Origin: a virus
Direction: 5' to 3' (one strand)
Virus record (IMG/VR): IMGVR_UViG_3300027816_000115
Location: 1 to 58,437 of that record
Length of the DNA: 58,437 bases
The notes below the pieces were generated by a model, which did not search any database, was not told where the DNA came from, and saw nothing but the letters and a program-made list of their open reading frames with translations. Positions within the stretch are counted from its first letter, which is position 1; the number at the start of each line of letters is the position of its first letter. Shown here piece by piece: positions 40,200 through 49,270 of this stretch. Position numbers and translations under genes: made by a program.

Positions 40200-41402
40200 T
40201 TAATTGTTAAATTTGTTTTTTATTCTCAATTTTGTAGAATCAACACCATTAACTGCTTTTATCTTAAAACCATTTACAAATATTTCACCGCTTGATGTTT
40301 GTCTCGGAGCGGTTGATACATTGTTTGATTTAGCGGTAATTTCTTTAATTGCGTCGGCTTTACCTTGCTCGTAAAAATGATGAGCTAAAGTATCTACATT
40401 TTCAGCAGCATACATTGCTTTGTGATAACCTTTCAAATCTGTTACTTCACCCTTATCATTCAAGAACTTCTTGACTAGGTTAGTAATGTTTGATTGTTTT
40501 TCAGCTACCGTCTCAGCGTTTTGAACTCCATATCTAAAATTTTTATCACCTAATTTAAAATCAAAACCTTTGAAATCTTGAGTGAAAAAACTTTTTGTGT
40601 CGCTCTTAAACCTTGAGTGTTGGCTTTCAACAACTTCCTGCTCTTGTTGGTATCGGTTAAAAAAGTCAATTGCTTTTTGTTGATCTTTATTAATACTTGG
40701 TCGTAACTTTACTTCCTCATAATATTTAGATTTAAGATCTTCTAAAAAACCTTTTGCTTTTGCAACCTCTTCCTTAAACGCTAATTTCTTTTTACGGATT
40801 TCACGTTCATCGTCCTCGTCTTCATCGTATGCAAAACGATCGTCCATTAGGAAATCAATTTCGTCATCATTCAGATGAGGTCTAGTTTTTTTATAATATT
40901 CTTTTAATAATAATTCGTTATTAACACTTGAGTAATCAGCATTCAATCTAACATAATCTTCTACTGTTCCTCCAGTCTCTTCCATAAATGAAATCAACTT
41001 TTCAATGTTTTCTGGTAATTGTTTACCTGTAGTCTCCGCTGTATTCACAGCCTCTATAGCTTCTTCTTCTAATTCTCTAGTGCTAATAGCTACTTCTTCT
41101 TCAGATATTTCTTGTATTACAGTAACCGGCGTTACGTTAAGTTCAGTTACTTCTTTTTCGGGGACAACTTTTTCGGTAACGATTTGATCGATTTGGTTTC
41201 CTTGCTCCACTTCTTGCAATCCCACTTCGGGCTGTTTTGGCTGTAACAAGCTTTCATTTGTGCTTTGCTCTTGAATGGCATTATCTTCTGTTTTAGTTTG
41301 TAAATCTACTTTTGTAACTGTCGCAGGCTTATTTAATTTTCTAGCCGCAGGTTTTGGTTTTTGTAATTTAAAACTACCTTCTTGTTTTACTTCTTGTGAC
41401 AT
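40200..41402 (-). CDS. Scaffold/capsid assembly-like protein, 400 residues
   Basis: Highly charged: N-terminal half rich in Gln/Glu/Lys/Val (EVTELNVTPVTVIQEIS, acidic), middle EDEDDEREIRKKKLAFKE, later long helices (FLEDLKSKYYEEV). No catalytic motif seen. It lies between portal and MCP, the classic place of a scaffolding protein. The C-terminal part (IFVNGFKIKAVNG) may bind the capsid protein. Inferred from place and composition. Confidence 0.65.
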   Translation of the reverse strand: MSQEVKQEGSFKLQKPKPAARKLNKPATVTKVDLQTKTEDNAIQEQSTNESLLQPKQPEVGLQEVEQGNQIDQIVTEKVVPEKEVTELNVTPVTVIQEISEEEVAISTRELEEEAIEAVNTAETTGKQLPENIEKLISFMEETGGTVEDYVRLNADYSSVNNELLLKEYYKKTRPHLNDDEIDFLMDDRFAYDEDEDDEREIRKKKLAFKEEVAKAKGFLEDLKSKYYEEVKLRPSINKDQQKAIDFFNRYQQEQEVVESQHSRFKSDTKSFFTQDFKGFDFKLGDKNFRYGVQNAETVAEKQSNITNLVKKFLNDKGEVTDLKGYHKAMYAAENVDTLAHHFYEQGKADAIKEITAKSNNVSTAPRQTSSGEIFVNGFKIKAVNGVDSTKLRIKNKFNN

Positions 41403-41433
41403 GATATAATAATATAAAATTAGTTAATATTTT

Positions 41434-43836
41434 TTACATAAGACCTAAGTCAAATTCTGCAGCACCGGTATTTTCAAAATCTTTTGGCATAGTATTGTTT
41501 TTTCTTTGCTCAATTAATTCTGATTGTTGTGTTGCTTGTATTTTTGTTCTTTGATCTTTTCTATCTTCCATTTGATTTAATTTAGTATTGGCAATATCCA
41601 TTTGCATTTTTGCTAACTCTAAATCATATTGGAATTGTTCTGCTAAAAGTTGTTTTTTAATTTCTAACTCTTGCATCATTCTTTGTATCTCAAATTGAGA
41701 TTTTGATTGTAGCACTTGTATTTCAGTTTGAGCTATAGCTTCTCTCTTTTGAACTTCAGCCATTGCTGCTGCTTCAGAAGCTTGAGCTTGAGCTTCACCT
41801 TGTGCTCTGATCATTTCTTGTTGATTAGCTTGATCTCTTTCTTGTTTCTTCTTCTTTTTAAATTTCAATGCTTGATTTGCTAATCCAATATTATTTATTT
41901 GGTTTAAATCAATAACATCTTCTAAGTCGATATTGCCTGATTGTAGTGCTATTTGAACATTTCTTTCAAAAGCTGCTTTTTCTTCTTCTTCAGGTTCTAA
42001 TTCAAGGAATATACCAAAGTCATGCAGATTTAGATTTTCAATTTCTTTTAAAGTCTCTACATTAAATAAAGATATACTTTCTATTAATGATTGTTTTGTT
42101 AACGGAAAATTAAGTGAATCTCCAATTCTTAAAGAAACATTCTCACAAGTTCTTAATGTTAAATATAAACTTGCGTCTTTTATATGTCTTGTTGCTGTAT
42201 TTGAATTTGCAGCAGCCATTTTTTGTAATCCAACTAAAGCATCTTTGTCTGGCGTACTACCATCTCTAGCTTCATTTAATCCGGTAACATCGCGGATCAT
42301 TTGTAAATAGTATTGGTATGTGCCTATAAGTGCTTGTATCTTAGCATTACCATTCGATGTTTGTAATTCTTGAATTGGTACTTTACCTTGATTAAAACCT
42401 CCGTCTTGAGACATAGATCTACCTACAATACTACCTGTTTGGAAATACATATTAAGAGCTTCTGCTGGATTATAATTGGTACCATTACCTAAATCAACTT
42501 CGGCTAAACCATCTACATCTACGAATACACCATCTGGTACCATTCTAGATAATACTTGTTGTAATTTAAGGTGAGTTAATTGGATCATATCTGCAAATGT
42601 AGTAGTTCTACTTACTAATGATTCAATTCTACCTTTATACATTCTAGGAGCACAGACAGTATAATTCATCTGTACTTTTGTTGTATCAGCAAATGGGCGA
42701 GTCATATTTTCTGACAACTTCCATTCTAACATTTTTTCATATCCAAGAATTTTGGCTCCTGTATATAATACTTCAATGCTTCTTGATACCCTTTTAAAAT
42801 TATCATTTTCTGGCGGATCAAAACTATCGTCTTTTTCAATAGCTTTCTCCAGCCCTTGTTCTGTTTGTTTTATTTTAAATACTTGATTTGAATATGTTTT
42901 GTATTCAAAATATAATACTTGAACAGTTGTATTATCATTACTTTGTCCAGGATAGTTACGAATATAATTCATGTCTCCTGGGAACTTTTCAATTTCTTTT
43001 AAGTCTTCTTCTGACAGATGAGGAAATTGCTTTTTTAATTCTTCTAAACTTATAGCTTTTACTTCTCCAACATAATATATATCTTCAAAGTTTGGATCTT
43101 CTGTATAAGAATATACTAAATTAGCTGGATCAACATAGTCGATAACTATCCCATTAGCGGGATTCCATGATGTTTTAGCACATGCAATACCAATAACTGC
43201 TAAATCATAATTAAGTCTTTTAGCGATTAAATCGTATTTATTTGTAGCTAAAACCTGATTAATAACTTCTTCTTCAGCAATCTCAATTGCAGGCTTATAA
43301 TCAAGCTGCAATCTCATTTCTAATTCTTCTGTTGATTCTGGTAAGTTTTCAGGATCTGTTGTATTATATAGATTAACCCCTAATTTACTTTGTATTTCAT
43401 CAAGTAATTCACGAGCCATCATATCTCGCATTATACCTGACGCATATTCTGTTTTGGCTTTTGTAGCTGCAGGGTCTTGAGCATAAGCTCTTATACTATA
43501 ACTTTTATTAGAAATACCATTAACAACAATATCTACAAATTTAGGTAAAATAGGAATAGGTTTCCAATCTAAGTTTAAATAAGATAAGTCACCATTAACA
43601 GCTAACTCATCTTTATATTTTTGTATAGGCTGTTCACCTCTTGCATAAAGTCTTAGTCTATGAAAGTTTTGCCAGTTTGATCCAAATCTATCATTTCCAG
43701 CTCCACCAACACGATCTCCTCTAAACCATTCATTTTCGATAGCCCTACCTACAAGTGTTCCATATTCTAATGTTTGCTTCACTTGATCAGGTACTACCTG
43801 ACTAGGGAAAGAACTATTGCTATTAGTATAAATCAT
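41434..43836 (-). CDS. Portal protein, 800 residues
   Basis: Large mixed alpha/beta protein (MIYTNSNSSFPSQVVPD at the start) with Trp-rich WNPANGIVIDYVDPANLVY, and a Gln/Glu-rich C-terminal coiled coil (about residues 640-780, e.g. EIQRMMQELEIKKQL). This matches portal proteins of short-tailed Bacteroidota phages. It forms the dodecameric DNA channel at one capsid vertex. It lies directly after the terminase gene (3-base gap). Confidence 0.8.
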   Translation of the reverse strand: MIYTNSNSSFPSQVVPDQVKQTLEYGTLVGRAIENEWFRGDRVGGAGNDRFGSNWQNFHRLRLYARGEQPIQKYKDELAVNGDLSYLNLDWKPIPILPKFVDIVVNGISNKSYSIRAYAQDPAATKAKTEYASGIMRDMMARELLDEIQSKLGVNLYNTTDPENLPESTEELEMRLQLDYKPAIEIAEEEVINQVLATNKYDLIAKRLNYDLAVIGIACAKTSWNPANGIVIDYVDPANLVYSYTEDPNFEDIYYVGEVKAISLEELKKQFPHLSEEDLKEIEKFPGDMNYIRNYPGQSNDNTTVQVLYFEYKTYSNQVFKIKQTEQGLEKAIEKDDSFDPPENDNFKRVSRSIEVLYTGAKILGYEKMLEWKLSENMTRPFADTTKVQMNYTVCAPRMYKGRIESLVSRTTTFADMIQLTHLKLQQVLSRMVPDGVFVDVDGLAEVDLGNGTNYNPAEALNMYFQTGSIVGRSMSQDGGFNQGKVPIQELQTSNGNAKIQALIGTYQYYLQMIRDVTGLNEARDGSTPDKDALVGLQKMAAANSNTATRHIKDASLYLTLRTCENVSLRIGDSLNFPLTKQSLIESISLFNVETLKEIENLNLHDFGIFLELEPEEEEKAAFERNVQIALQSGNIDLEDVIDLNQINNIGLANQALKFKKKKKQERDQANQQEMIRAQGEAQAQASEAAAMAEVQKREAIAQTEIQVLQSKSQFEIQRMMQELEIKKQLLAEQFQYDLELAKMQMDIANTKLNQMEDRKDQRTKIQATQQSELIEQRKNNTMPKDFENTGAAEFDLGLM

Positions 43837-43839
43837 TTA

Positions 43840-46059
43840 TTATATTATTTTTGAAGTATTGCCACTATTATTATATTTCTTAAAATTTAAAGGCACAGAC
43901 CTTTTATCTGTTTCGTAAATAGGGGAGTACATGTGCCTATTGCATGCCATTATAGCTAAACCGGAACTAATAGAAGCATCGTGTTTTGTTCTATCATTAA
44001 TATTAAATCTTGCCCAGTCATTCAATGTCCTTTGAAAATACATATCCCCGTGATTGTCTCCTTGAACACCTACATAGTTTTCTATATAAGTTTCAATTGC
44101 AGCCGCATGAGCTTGTATAATATCTTGACCAGAGTTTGGTATACCGCCAATTTCTTTTTCAGTAGGGGATAATTTATTCCAAGTCTTATCCGGTCTATTC
44201 ATAGAAAAACCTCTATATCCTCTGCGCTTAAAATAATACAGCAATCGAGCTTTATTATTCTCTGCTAATATAGGCATTCCATAAAACACACAAGCCATTA
44301 AAACTTCTTCAAAAAATATTTCGGCTGTTTGAGGCCTAGCTATATATTCTAAAAAGAAATGGTTTGCAGGAATATTTTCCATTGAAAATTTTGTTAATCC
44401 ATGCAAGGATCCATTAGATCCCCTTGTATCAACAGTTCCTGATATATCATAACTATCACACCCAAAAGCGCCACAATGTTCATTACCAGGATATTTAAAC
44501 CCATCTTTTATTATTACGCGGTTTTGTAAGTATTTATCCGGAACCCAACTAACTAAAAATCTGCCATCAGGATTTGGGTAAAATAATACTTTAGAATCTT
44601 GTATTCCATTCTCCCATTGAAAACTTCCTCTTGTTATAACATTTGTATTTCGTAAATCATCATTATAATCAATCTGCTCATATATCTTTGTCAGATTAAA
44701 TAATGCTTGTTTTGCCTCATCTCTAAATGCGTGTTGTTCTGTTCTTGGAAATTGTCGATAATATTCATTTAAAGCATCTGAGTTTCCTTTTAAACCTTCA
44801 ACTTCATTTTGCCAATGCTCAATAACTCCTATCTCAATCCAATTACCGTCAACGCCCTTTATAGGTTTTTCCGGAGTGTCGAAGACAGGTAAGCCATAAG
44901 TATCAATGAATCCCTCGTACGACCATTCCATAGGTATGAACAAACTATATAATCCTGAAGCAGTCTGTCCATTGCGGTTTCTTTTCGTAATGTCGGATTC
45001 ATAATAAAGCTTTTTAAAATTTTCGCCTCCCTTATCTAAAGCATTTGATGTTGAACCCATCATACACTTACCAATAATTCTTGCTCCTAATCGTAAACAA
45101 GTTTTAGTAACTCGCCAGTTGTTTAATATATTATCTGGACGTTCCCATTTACCACTTTCGTCATGTACTAATAACTTTAACTTTTCACCATCATAAGAGT
45201 TGTCTCCAGTGTTTTTCCAGTCAATAGTTGTATCTAGTCCATCTAATTCTTCTAACTTTTCATTAGCATCAAGTTTCTTACGAGTAAGCTTTGATGCTGG
45301 TATTCTATATGCTAATTCTGTTTTTGGTCTATCCATACCATCCTGGATAGGTTTAAAAAAGAATGGGTAATTTATAGATATTGGTACAACTTTGTCTGTA
45401 AACATTTTTTTAGCGTCTGCTCCCGACTTAGAAAGTATACCATATCTTGAATCACTTGATATGGTCGCTTGATTAACTAATTCTGCAGATGACATAAATG
45501 AAAATCCTGAACGTCTATTTTTTAAATAGGCCATACCATAACATCTATTGTCTGCTTTACAAGCTTCCCAAAATATAAAGAATAATCTATTAGATTCTCT
45601 AAAATCTGGCGCACCAATATCTATCTTGCTCCATTGCAAGTACATATAATGAGTACCCGTTATATAAGTTGGTTTTCCGTTATTATAAAATGAAAAACCC
45701 TCTTCTCTATTTTTAAATTCTTGATCAATATAATCATACCAATTTTCTTTAAAAGTATCTGGATATTTGTTCCAGTCAAAAACACTTTTTATTTTTGACA
45801 ATTCTTTTGGTAATTCTATTTGTTCCCAATATTGATCTTGTGGTTTATTAGACCTTTTATATGCATCCTCTATTAAAGGTAAAGCAATTTTAAGGTTTTG
45901 AATTTCATATATTTCACCAATCTTGCCTGTCTTACTTATAACAACAACATCATGCTCGCGGTTATAACCGTACTCCCATTTGTTATGTCTGTTCTTTTGT
46001 TTTATTATATTTGGCTTAATATGATCAGTGACTTCTCTATATAAAGTTTGTTCGTACAT
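43840..46059 (-). CDS. terL: Large terminase subunit, 739 residues
   Basis: Packaging ATPase and nuclease. The Walker A position reads KNRRSGFS (180-187), lacking the usual Gly-Lys. Walker B is LLVHDE (296-301), and GSTSN (about 335-339) is a coupling motif. The nuclease half has FGCDSYD (D535, D538) and ILAEN (E600), the RuvC-like acidic triad. It cuts and pumps concatemeric DNA into procapsids. Position before portal fits. 739 residues is on the long side, as in other marine podophages. Confidence 0.8.
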   Translation of the reverse strand: MYEQTLYREVTDHIKPNIIKQKNRHNKWEYGYNREHDVVVISKTGKIGEIYEIQNLKIALPLIEDAYKRSNKPQDQYWEQIELPKELSKIKSVFDWNKYPDTFKENWYDYIDQEFKNREEGFSFYNNGKPTYITGTHYMYLQWSKIDIGAPDFRESNRLFFIFWEACKADNRCYGMAYLKNRRSGFSFMSSAELVNQATISSDSRYGILSKSGADAKKMFTDKVVPISINYPFFFKPIQDGMDRPKTELAYRIPASKLTRKKLDANEKLEELDGLDTTIDWKNTGDNSYDGEKLKLLVHDESGKWERPDNILNNWRVTKTCLRLGARIIGKCMMGSTSNALDKGGENFKKLYYESDITKRNRNGQTASGLYSLFIPMEWSYEGFIDTYGLPVFDTPEKPIKGVDGNWIEIGVIEHWQNEVEGLKGNSDALNEYYRQFPRTEQHAFRDEAKQALFNLTKIYEQIDYNDDLRNTNVITRGSFQWENGIQDSKVLFYPNPDGRFLVSWVPDKYLQNRVIIKDGFKYPGNEHCGAFGCDSYDISGTVDTRGSNGSLHGLTKFSMENIPANHFFLEYIARPQTAEIFFEEVLMACVFYGMPILAENNKARLLYYFKRRGYRGFSMNRPDKTWNKLSPTEKEIGGIPNSGQDIIQAHAAAIETYIENYVGVQGDNHGDMYFQRTLNDWARFNINDRTKHDASISSGLAIMACNRHMYSPIYETDKRSVPLNFKKYNNSGNTSKII

Positions 46060-46331
46060 TATTTAGACCTCCCTTCTGCAAATCCTTTAAAAACTTTTAC
46101 TTCTGTAGTTTTTTCAGACTCCTCTATCATTCGCTCTTCTTCTTGTATTCTATTAAGGATTTCAAGGGCATCAAAAATAGCTAGCTTTTTTGTAGCTGCT
46201 GCGTTCTTTAATCTATCAGCAGATATATCATCTCCACTATCTACAATTTTTTCTTCAGCTACTTTTATTAATTCCTCAACTGCTTTTTGCCCAGCTCGGA
46301 TTATATTCAGCTTCGTTTCCTTTATATTCAT
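46059..46331 (-). CDS. Putative small terminase subunit or packaging protein, 90 residues
   Basis: Helical acidic protein with SADRLKNAAATKKLAIFDALEILNRIQEEE, a pattern found upstream of TerL in other phages of Bacteroidota. By position (it directly precedes TerL with a 1-base overlap) it is the likely small terminase, though no HTH can be proven. It overlaps the gene upstream by 56 bases in a different frame. Confidence 0.45.
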   Translation of the reverse strand: MNIKETKLNIIRAGQKAVEELIKVAEEKIVDSGDDISADRLKNAAATKKLAIFDALEILNRIQEEERMIEESEKTTEVKVFKGFAEGRSK

Positions 46332-46887
46332 ATTTAATTACAATATCATTAGATTTCATACAATATAATCTCTGGCCATCTATAATAAACTCAAATTCAC
46401 CATAAGGTTTATATCCAACTAGGTCACCAGGAGTGATTTTAAGCTTGTTTAAGGAATCATTTCCATATTTTAATATTCCAATATGTTTACGTTCTTTATC
46501 TAGCTTAAATTGATCAGTATTCTTTATAGGTTTTACAAAACAACGATCCCCATAAGATTTCCATTCACCATCTCTATTATATAAATAGATTTGATCCGAT
46601 GAACAAAAATATAAATCTTCTTTAAAATATGATCGACTATTCTTTTGTTTACCTTTAATATCATAAAAGCGTCTAAATACATTATGATGTATTACAACAA
46701 TATCACCAGGTTTTATATCCGTTTCAAAAGCTAAAGGCACAGAAACAACTTCTGCTAATTTATTAACTGATTTAAAACTTTCTATTCTGGTATTCAATAT
46801 TAATTGATTCCCATCAATATCAATGCTGTTATTGTATCTAGATCCTACCGGTTTAATTATAAAATCAAATACAGCTGTCATATTCAT
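46276..46887 (-). CDS. GroES-like two-part protein, 203 residues
   Basis: Residues about 45-105 (VVSVPLAFETDIKPGDIVVIHHNVFRRFY) and 145-190 (LKITPGDLVGYKPYGEFEFIIDGQRLYCMKSNDIVIKYE) each resemble the GroES beta-barrel (GDxV..., IDGxxLYxMxxxDI). A real GroES/GroEL pair lies 4 kb upstream in the same arm. It could be a specialised co-chaperonin or a GroES-derived structural protein. Its start uses TAATG overlap with the preceding gene. Confidence 0.55.
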   Translation of the reverse strand: MNMTAVFDFIIKPVGSRYNNSIDIDGNQLILNTRIESFKSVNKLAEVVSVPLAFETDIKPGDIVVIHHNVFRRFYDIKGKQKNSRSYFKEDLYFCSSDQIYLYNRDGEWKSYGDRCFVKPIKNTDQFKLDKERKHIGILKYGNDSLNKLKITPGDLVGYKPYGEFEFIIDGQRLYCMKSNDIVIKYEYKGNEAEYNPSWAKSS

Positions 46888-47111
46888 TAGTATTCTAAAT
46901 CATATTCAACAGATATTGCCATATTTGAATTAAATTTTTTCCATGGCATTACTTCATCTTCTTTCTTAATATATATATTGTAGGAGTTGTCCTTTTCATC
47001 AAATAGTATATAGGAGATTTTATGCCCCCCGTATACTTCTTGGTTTATTGAATAGTGCATAGCGTTTTCTTTATAATCTGGTCCAATGCTTATTTTTCTT
47101 ATAGAATTCAT
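46887..47111 (-). CDS. Unknown protein, 74 residues
   Basis: MNSIRKISIGPDYKENAMHYSINQEVYGGHKISY opens a small protein with alternating charged and aromatic residues and beta-like segments. No family known. It overlaps the HNH gene (4 bases, ATGA type) and the GroES-like gene (1 base). Confidence 0.6.
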   Translation of the reverse strand: MNSIRKISIGPDYKENAMHYSINQEVYGGHKISYILFDEKDNSYNIYIKKEDEVMPWKKFNSNMAISVEYDLEY

Positions 47112-47440
47112 TTTTTTAAATATTTAATTGCATTTATAAACATTTCTATGTTATCATTAAAATGAGCCAGCCCTAAATTACATTTTCTGCATAAAATACC
47201 CCTAATATTGCCGGATAAATGGCAATGATCAATAACTTTATCTTTTCCAAAGCATTTTGATTTACATATTTCGCAAGTATCTTCTAATAATAAGTCTAAG
47301 ACTTGTTCTTCCGTAATTTTATATCTCAAAGCTCTACACTTTAAATTTCTACAAGACCTACAATATCTGCTATTATCAACTAATTCGGATTCTATCAAAC
47401 ACAATTTACATGAACCAGTTTTTCTAACTATTGAATCCAT
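47108..47440 (-). CDS. Endonuclease VII-like HNH nuclease, copy 2, 110 residues
   Basis: Two zinc pairs CEIC (C56, C59) and CRKC (C84, C87) flank the His-Me core VIDHCHLSGNIRG (D71, H72, C73, H74). An extra four-Cys cluster precedes it (CKLC, CRSC). It is about as long as the + strand copy at 15016 and shares the DHCH-GN-RG core. Location between late genes suggests a mobile HNH gene that has inserted, rather than the resolvase of the morphogenesis module. Confidence 0.75.
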   Translation of the reverse strand: MDSIVRKTGSCKLCLIESELVDNSRYCRSCRNLKCRALRYKITEEQVLDLLLEDTCEICKSKCFGKDKVIDHCHLSGNIRGILCRKCNLGLAHFNDNIEMFINAIKYLKK

Positions 47441-47694
47441 TATTGCTCTTGATTTGGTGTTTGCTCAATCTCAGTATATGATCCATCAGATAGATCGATA
47501 TTGATTGCTCCGTATTCTTTTTCCAATTCAAGTTTGAATTCTTCTGAGTTTCTATTTACTTCAGCAACTTGATGTAATAACGCATGTTTTTGTGTTTCTA
47601 ATAAACCAATATTAGATAGTAATGTCGCTAAGTCTTTTTGATGCTTAGTAATAGTTTCTAATTGTTCTTTTGTAATTTGTCTTACTACTTCCAT
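47440..47694 (-). CDS. Coiled-coil phage protein, 84 residues
   Basis: The start is taken at the internal Met (MEVVRQITKEQLETI), because 17 codons upstream would overlap the tRNA-like gene. Helical, Gln/Glu/Leu-rich (LLSNIGLLETQKHALLHQVAEV, FKLELEKEYG), ending with an acidic tail. This type is widespread in phages of Bacteroidota without a known role. It overlaps the HNH gene by 1 base. Confidence 0.6.
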   Translation of the reverse strand: MEVVRQITKEQLETITKHQKDLATLLSNIGLLETQKHALLHQVAEVNRNSEEFKLELEKEYGAINIDLSDGSYTEIEQTPNQEQ

Positions 47695-47719
47695 TTTATT
47701 TAATTTAATTGTTAATATA

Positions 47720-47793
47720 GTAGCAACGTCATGGAATCGAACCAAGTTATGCGGGCTTATGAGACCCGTGAGATACCTTACCTCCCACCTGCT
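47720..47793 (-). tRNA. tRNA-Met-like gene (CAT anticodon)
   Basis: On the - strand the anticodon arm is clean: CGGGT-CTCATAA-GCCCG, giving anticodon CAT (Met), followed by a 5-base variable region. The T arm CTTGG-TTCGATT-CCATG has one mismatch. D stem GGGA/TCTC is present. The acceptor stem is weak: TAGCAG can pair with TTGCTA but two extra bases (AC) sit before its 3' strand. It overlaps the end of the upstream gene (stop at 47778). It may be a degraded or unusual Met tRNA. Confidence 0.5.
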
Positions 47794-48029
47794 ATTTTTT
47801 TAAATATTCTGTTATATAAACTTTCTTTTTTTAATGACACTTCTAAAACAATGTCACCAGGAAAAGTATAATCTCTCCCTGGCTTCATTACTTTTTTATT
47901 ACCTAAATTATCTATACCTAAAACATCAAACTCAACATCTTTCATTGTTATGTTACCACTAGGTATTACATTATATGGTTTGTTTTTGTCTTTGCTATTT
48001 TTTTTATAGCCTGTTTTAGATATATTCAT
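47778..48029 (-). CDS. Unknown basic protein, 83 residues
   Basis: MNISKTGYKKNSKDKNK opens a Lys-rich protein with beta-like segments (GNITMKDVEFDVLGIDNLG, YTFPGDIVLEVSLKK). It could be a small head or baseplate accessory protein. The last codons overlap the tRNA-Met-like gene, so transcript processing would cut off its end. No family recognised. Confidence 0.55.
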   Translation of the reverse strand: MNISKTGYKKNSKDKNKPYNVIPSGNITMKDVEFDVLGIDNLGNKKVMKPGRDYTFPGDIVLEVSLKKESLYNRIFKKIAGGR

Positions 48030-48031
48030 AA

Positions 48032-48541
48032 TTATCTAGTTGTAATTCTTCCTCTGTTTTTCATAGATTGAATTTGTTCCGGAGTGCTAGGGGCTGTTCT
48101 TCCAGATCCTAAATTTGCAAATCCTGCATTTTTACTAGCTTGAGACGTTTTAATCTTATTTGCTCTTTCAACATCTTTTACTAATTTTTCAGCTTCTGCA
48201 CCTCCTGTTGGAGAAGTTGGATTCCATTGAACACTTTTCACAAGTCCTCCTTTAGTGTCTCGTTCTTCAAGAAACCCACCTACTTTTTTTGTAGTGTGAA
48301 TTGCAGGATTACTTTTTGCAACACCAGATTGTGGGTCTAAAGAAATTTGTTGACCTTTTTCAATATTTTCTTTACCTTTATTAGACTCAATAGCTTTATT
48401 AAATTTATCAACAGCTGTTGTGTGCTTTTTTGTATATTCAAAATCAAGTTGCTTCATTGGAGAACAACTCATTAACGTTGGAGGAAGACCTCTTCCTGTT
48501 TTAGGCATAGATCCTCTGCCTGGTGTTTGTTTGTAAGCCAT
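48032..48541 (-). CDS. Disordered phage protein, 169 residues
   Basis: The N-terminus MAYKQTPGRGSMPKTGRG, then PPTLMSCSPMKQLDFEYTKKH, is seen in many phages of Bacteroidota as a conserved small protein with the 'KTGRG..L....PMKQ' pattern. The rest is low-complexity and Lys/Gly/Thr-rich. A virion or DNA-associated accessory role is likely; unknown. Confidence 0.55.
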   Translation of the reverse strand: MAYKQTPGRGSMPKTGRGLPPTLMSCSPMKQLDFEYTKKHTTAVDKFNKAIESNKGKENIEKGQQISLDPQSGVAKSNPAIHTTKKVGGFLEERDTKGGLVKSVQWNPTSPTGGAEAEKLVKDVERANKIKTSQASKNAGFANLGSGRTAPSTPEQIQSMKNRGRITTR

Positions 48542-48551
48542 TTTTTTTGTT

Positions 48552-48908
48552 TTAATTGTTTAGTTTTCTTTTATATATTAACGTGCCAGAATGTTTTGAT
48601 ACAACATCTTCTACCATAGTATCATTATTTAAAAAAACAACTTTACCAACCGCTGCCCAATTATTAGGAGCATAATATGTTTCCATATAAAGAGCTCCTT
48701 CGTGAATTTTATATGACAGAACATCAATTGGTTCATTGATTTCTTTTAATATAATAGTTATTTTTAATTCTTTTTTATTCACAATCTTAAATTCAACATT
48801 GTGAAATTCTGTTTCCCAATTACCTTCTAAAAATTTAGGTGTTAATTTTTGAGCATTAACAAATGAAAAAGCCAATAATAATACTAATGTTAATAATAAA
48901 TTTTTCAT
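48552..48908 (-). CDS. Secreted lipocalin-like protein, 118 residues
   Basis: A clear Sec signal peptide (MKNLLLTLVLLLAFSFVNAQ) with NAQ at the cut, the flavobacterial signature, is followed by a small beta-rich domain starting TPKFLEGNWETEFHNVEF and ending GTLIYKRKLNN, reminiscent of lipocalin-like host proteins. It looks like a host-derived gene. Possible role: periplasmic or surface protein expressed late. No homologue proven. Confidence 0.6.
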   Translation of the reverse strand: MKNLLLTLVLLLAFSFVNAQKLTPKFLEGNWETEFHNVEFKIVNKKELKITIILKEINEPIDVLSYKIHEGALYMETYYAPNNWAAVGKVVFLNNDTMVEDVVSKHSGTLIYKRKLNN

Positions 48909-48949
48909 AATAAATTAAATTAAAGTTATAATATTATTATTACGCAAAT

Positions 48950-49264
48950 TTATTGTTTTTTATAAGCTTCCATCTCCCATGGTAGGTTTTTGGCACCCTC
49001 ATTCATATTAGAGCGAGAGTACCTTTTTCCTTTCCAATAAACATTGTTTTCATCGTATCCTAAATCGCCTCTTTTTATTTGATCTACATGTACCATCTCA
49101 TGTTCAACCGTTTTATTCTTTTTTAGCTCAATAGGAGATACATTCTTATTTATTAGTATTGTACCATTTGATTGCGCCATTCCGAGAATATTGTCATCCA
49201 TGTCCTTACTATATATTGGCGTATTATGCATATTATAAGGAGGACCTGACATTTTAAATGCCAT
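48950..49264 (-). CDS. HExxH metallopeptidase-like protein, 104 residues
   Basis: KTVEHEMVHVDQIKRGDLGYDENNVYWKGK contains HEMVH, followed by WEMEAYKKQ with a possible third Glu ligand. The gene product resembles small phage proteins of zincin type with no signal peptide. Substrate unknown: it could be a prohead or virion protease or a lytic accessory. It lies next to late structural genes. Confidence 0.6.
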   Translation of the reverse strand: MAFKMSGPPYNMHNTPIYSKDMDDNILGMAQSNGTILINKNVSPIELKKNKTVEHEMVHVDQIKRGDLGYDENNVYWKGKRYSRSNMNEGAKNLPWEMEAYKKQ

Positions 49265-49270
49265 GCTTAT

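Noticed and set aside
46048-46368. 106-codon + strand frame over the terminase start
   Set aside because: Ser/Phe/Ile-rich shadow of the overlapping - strand genes.
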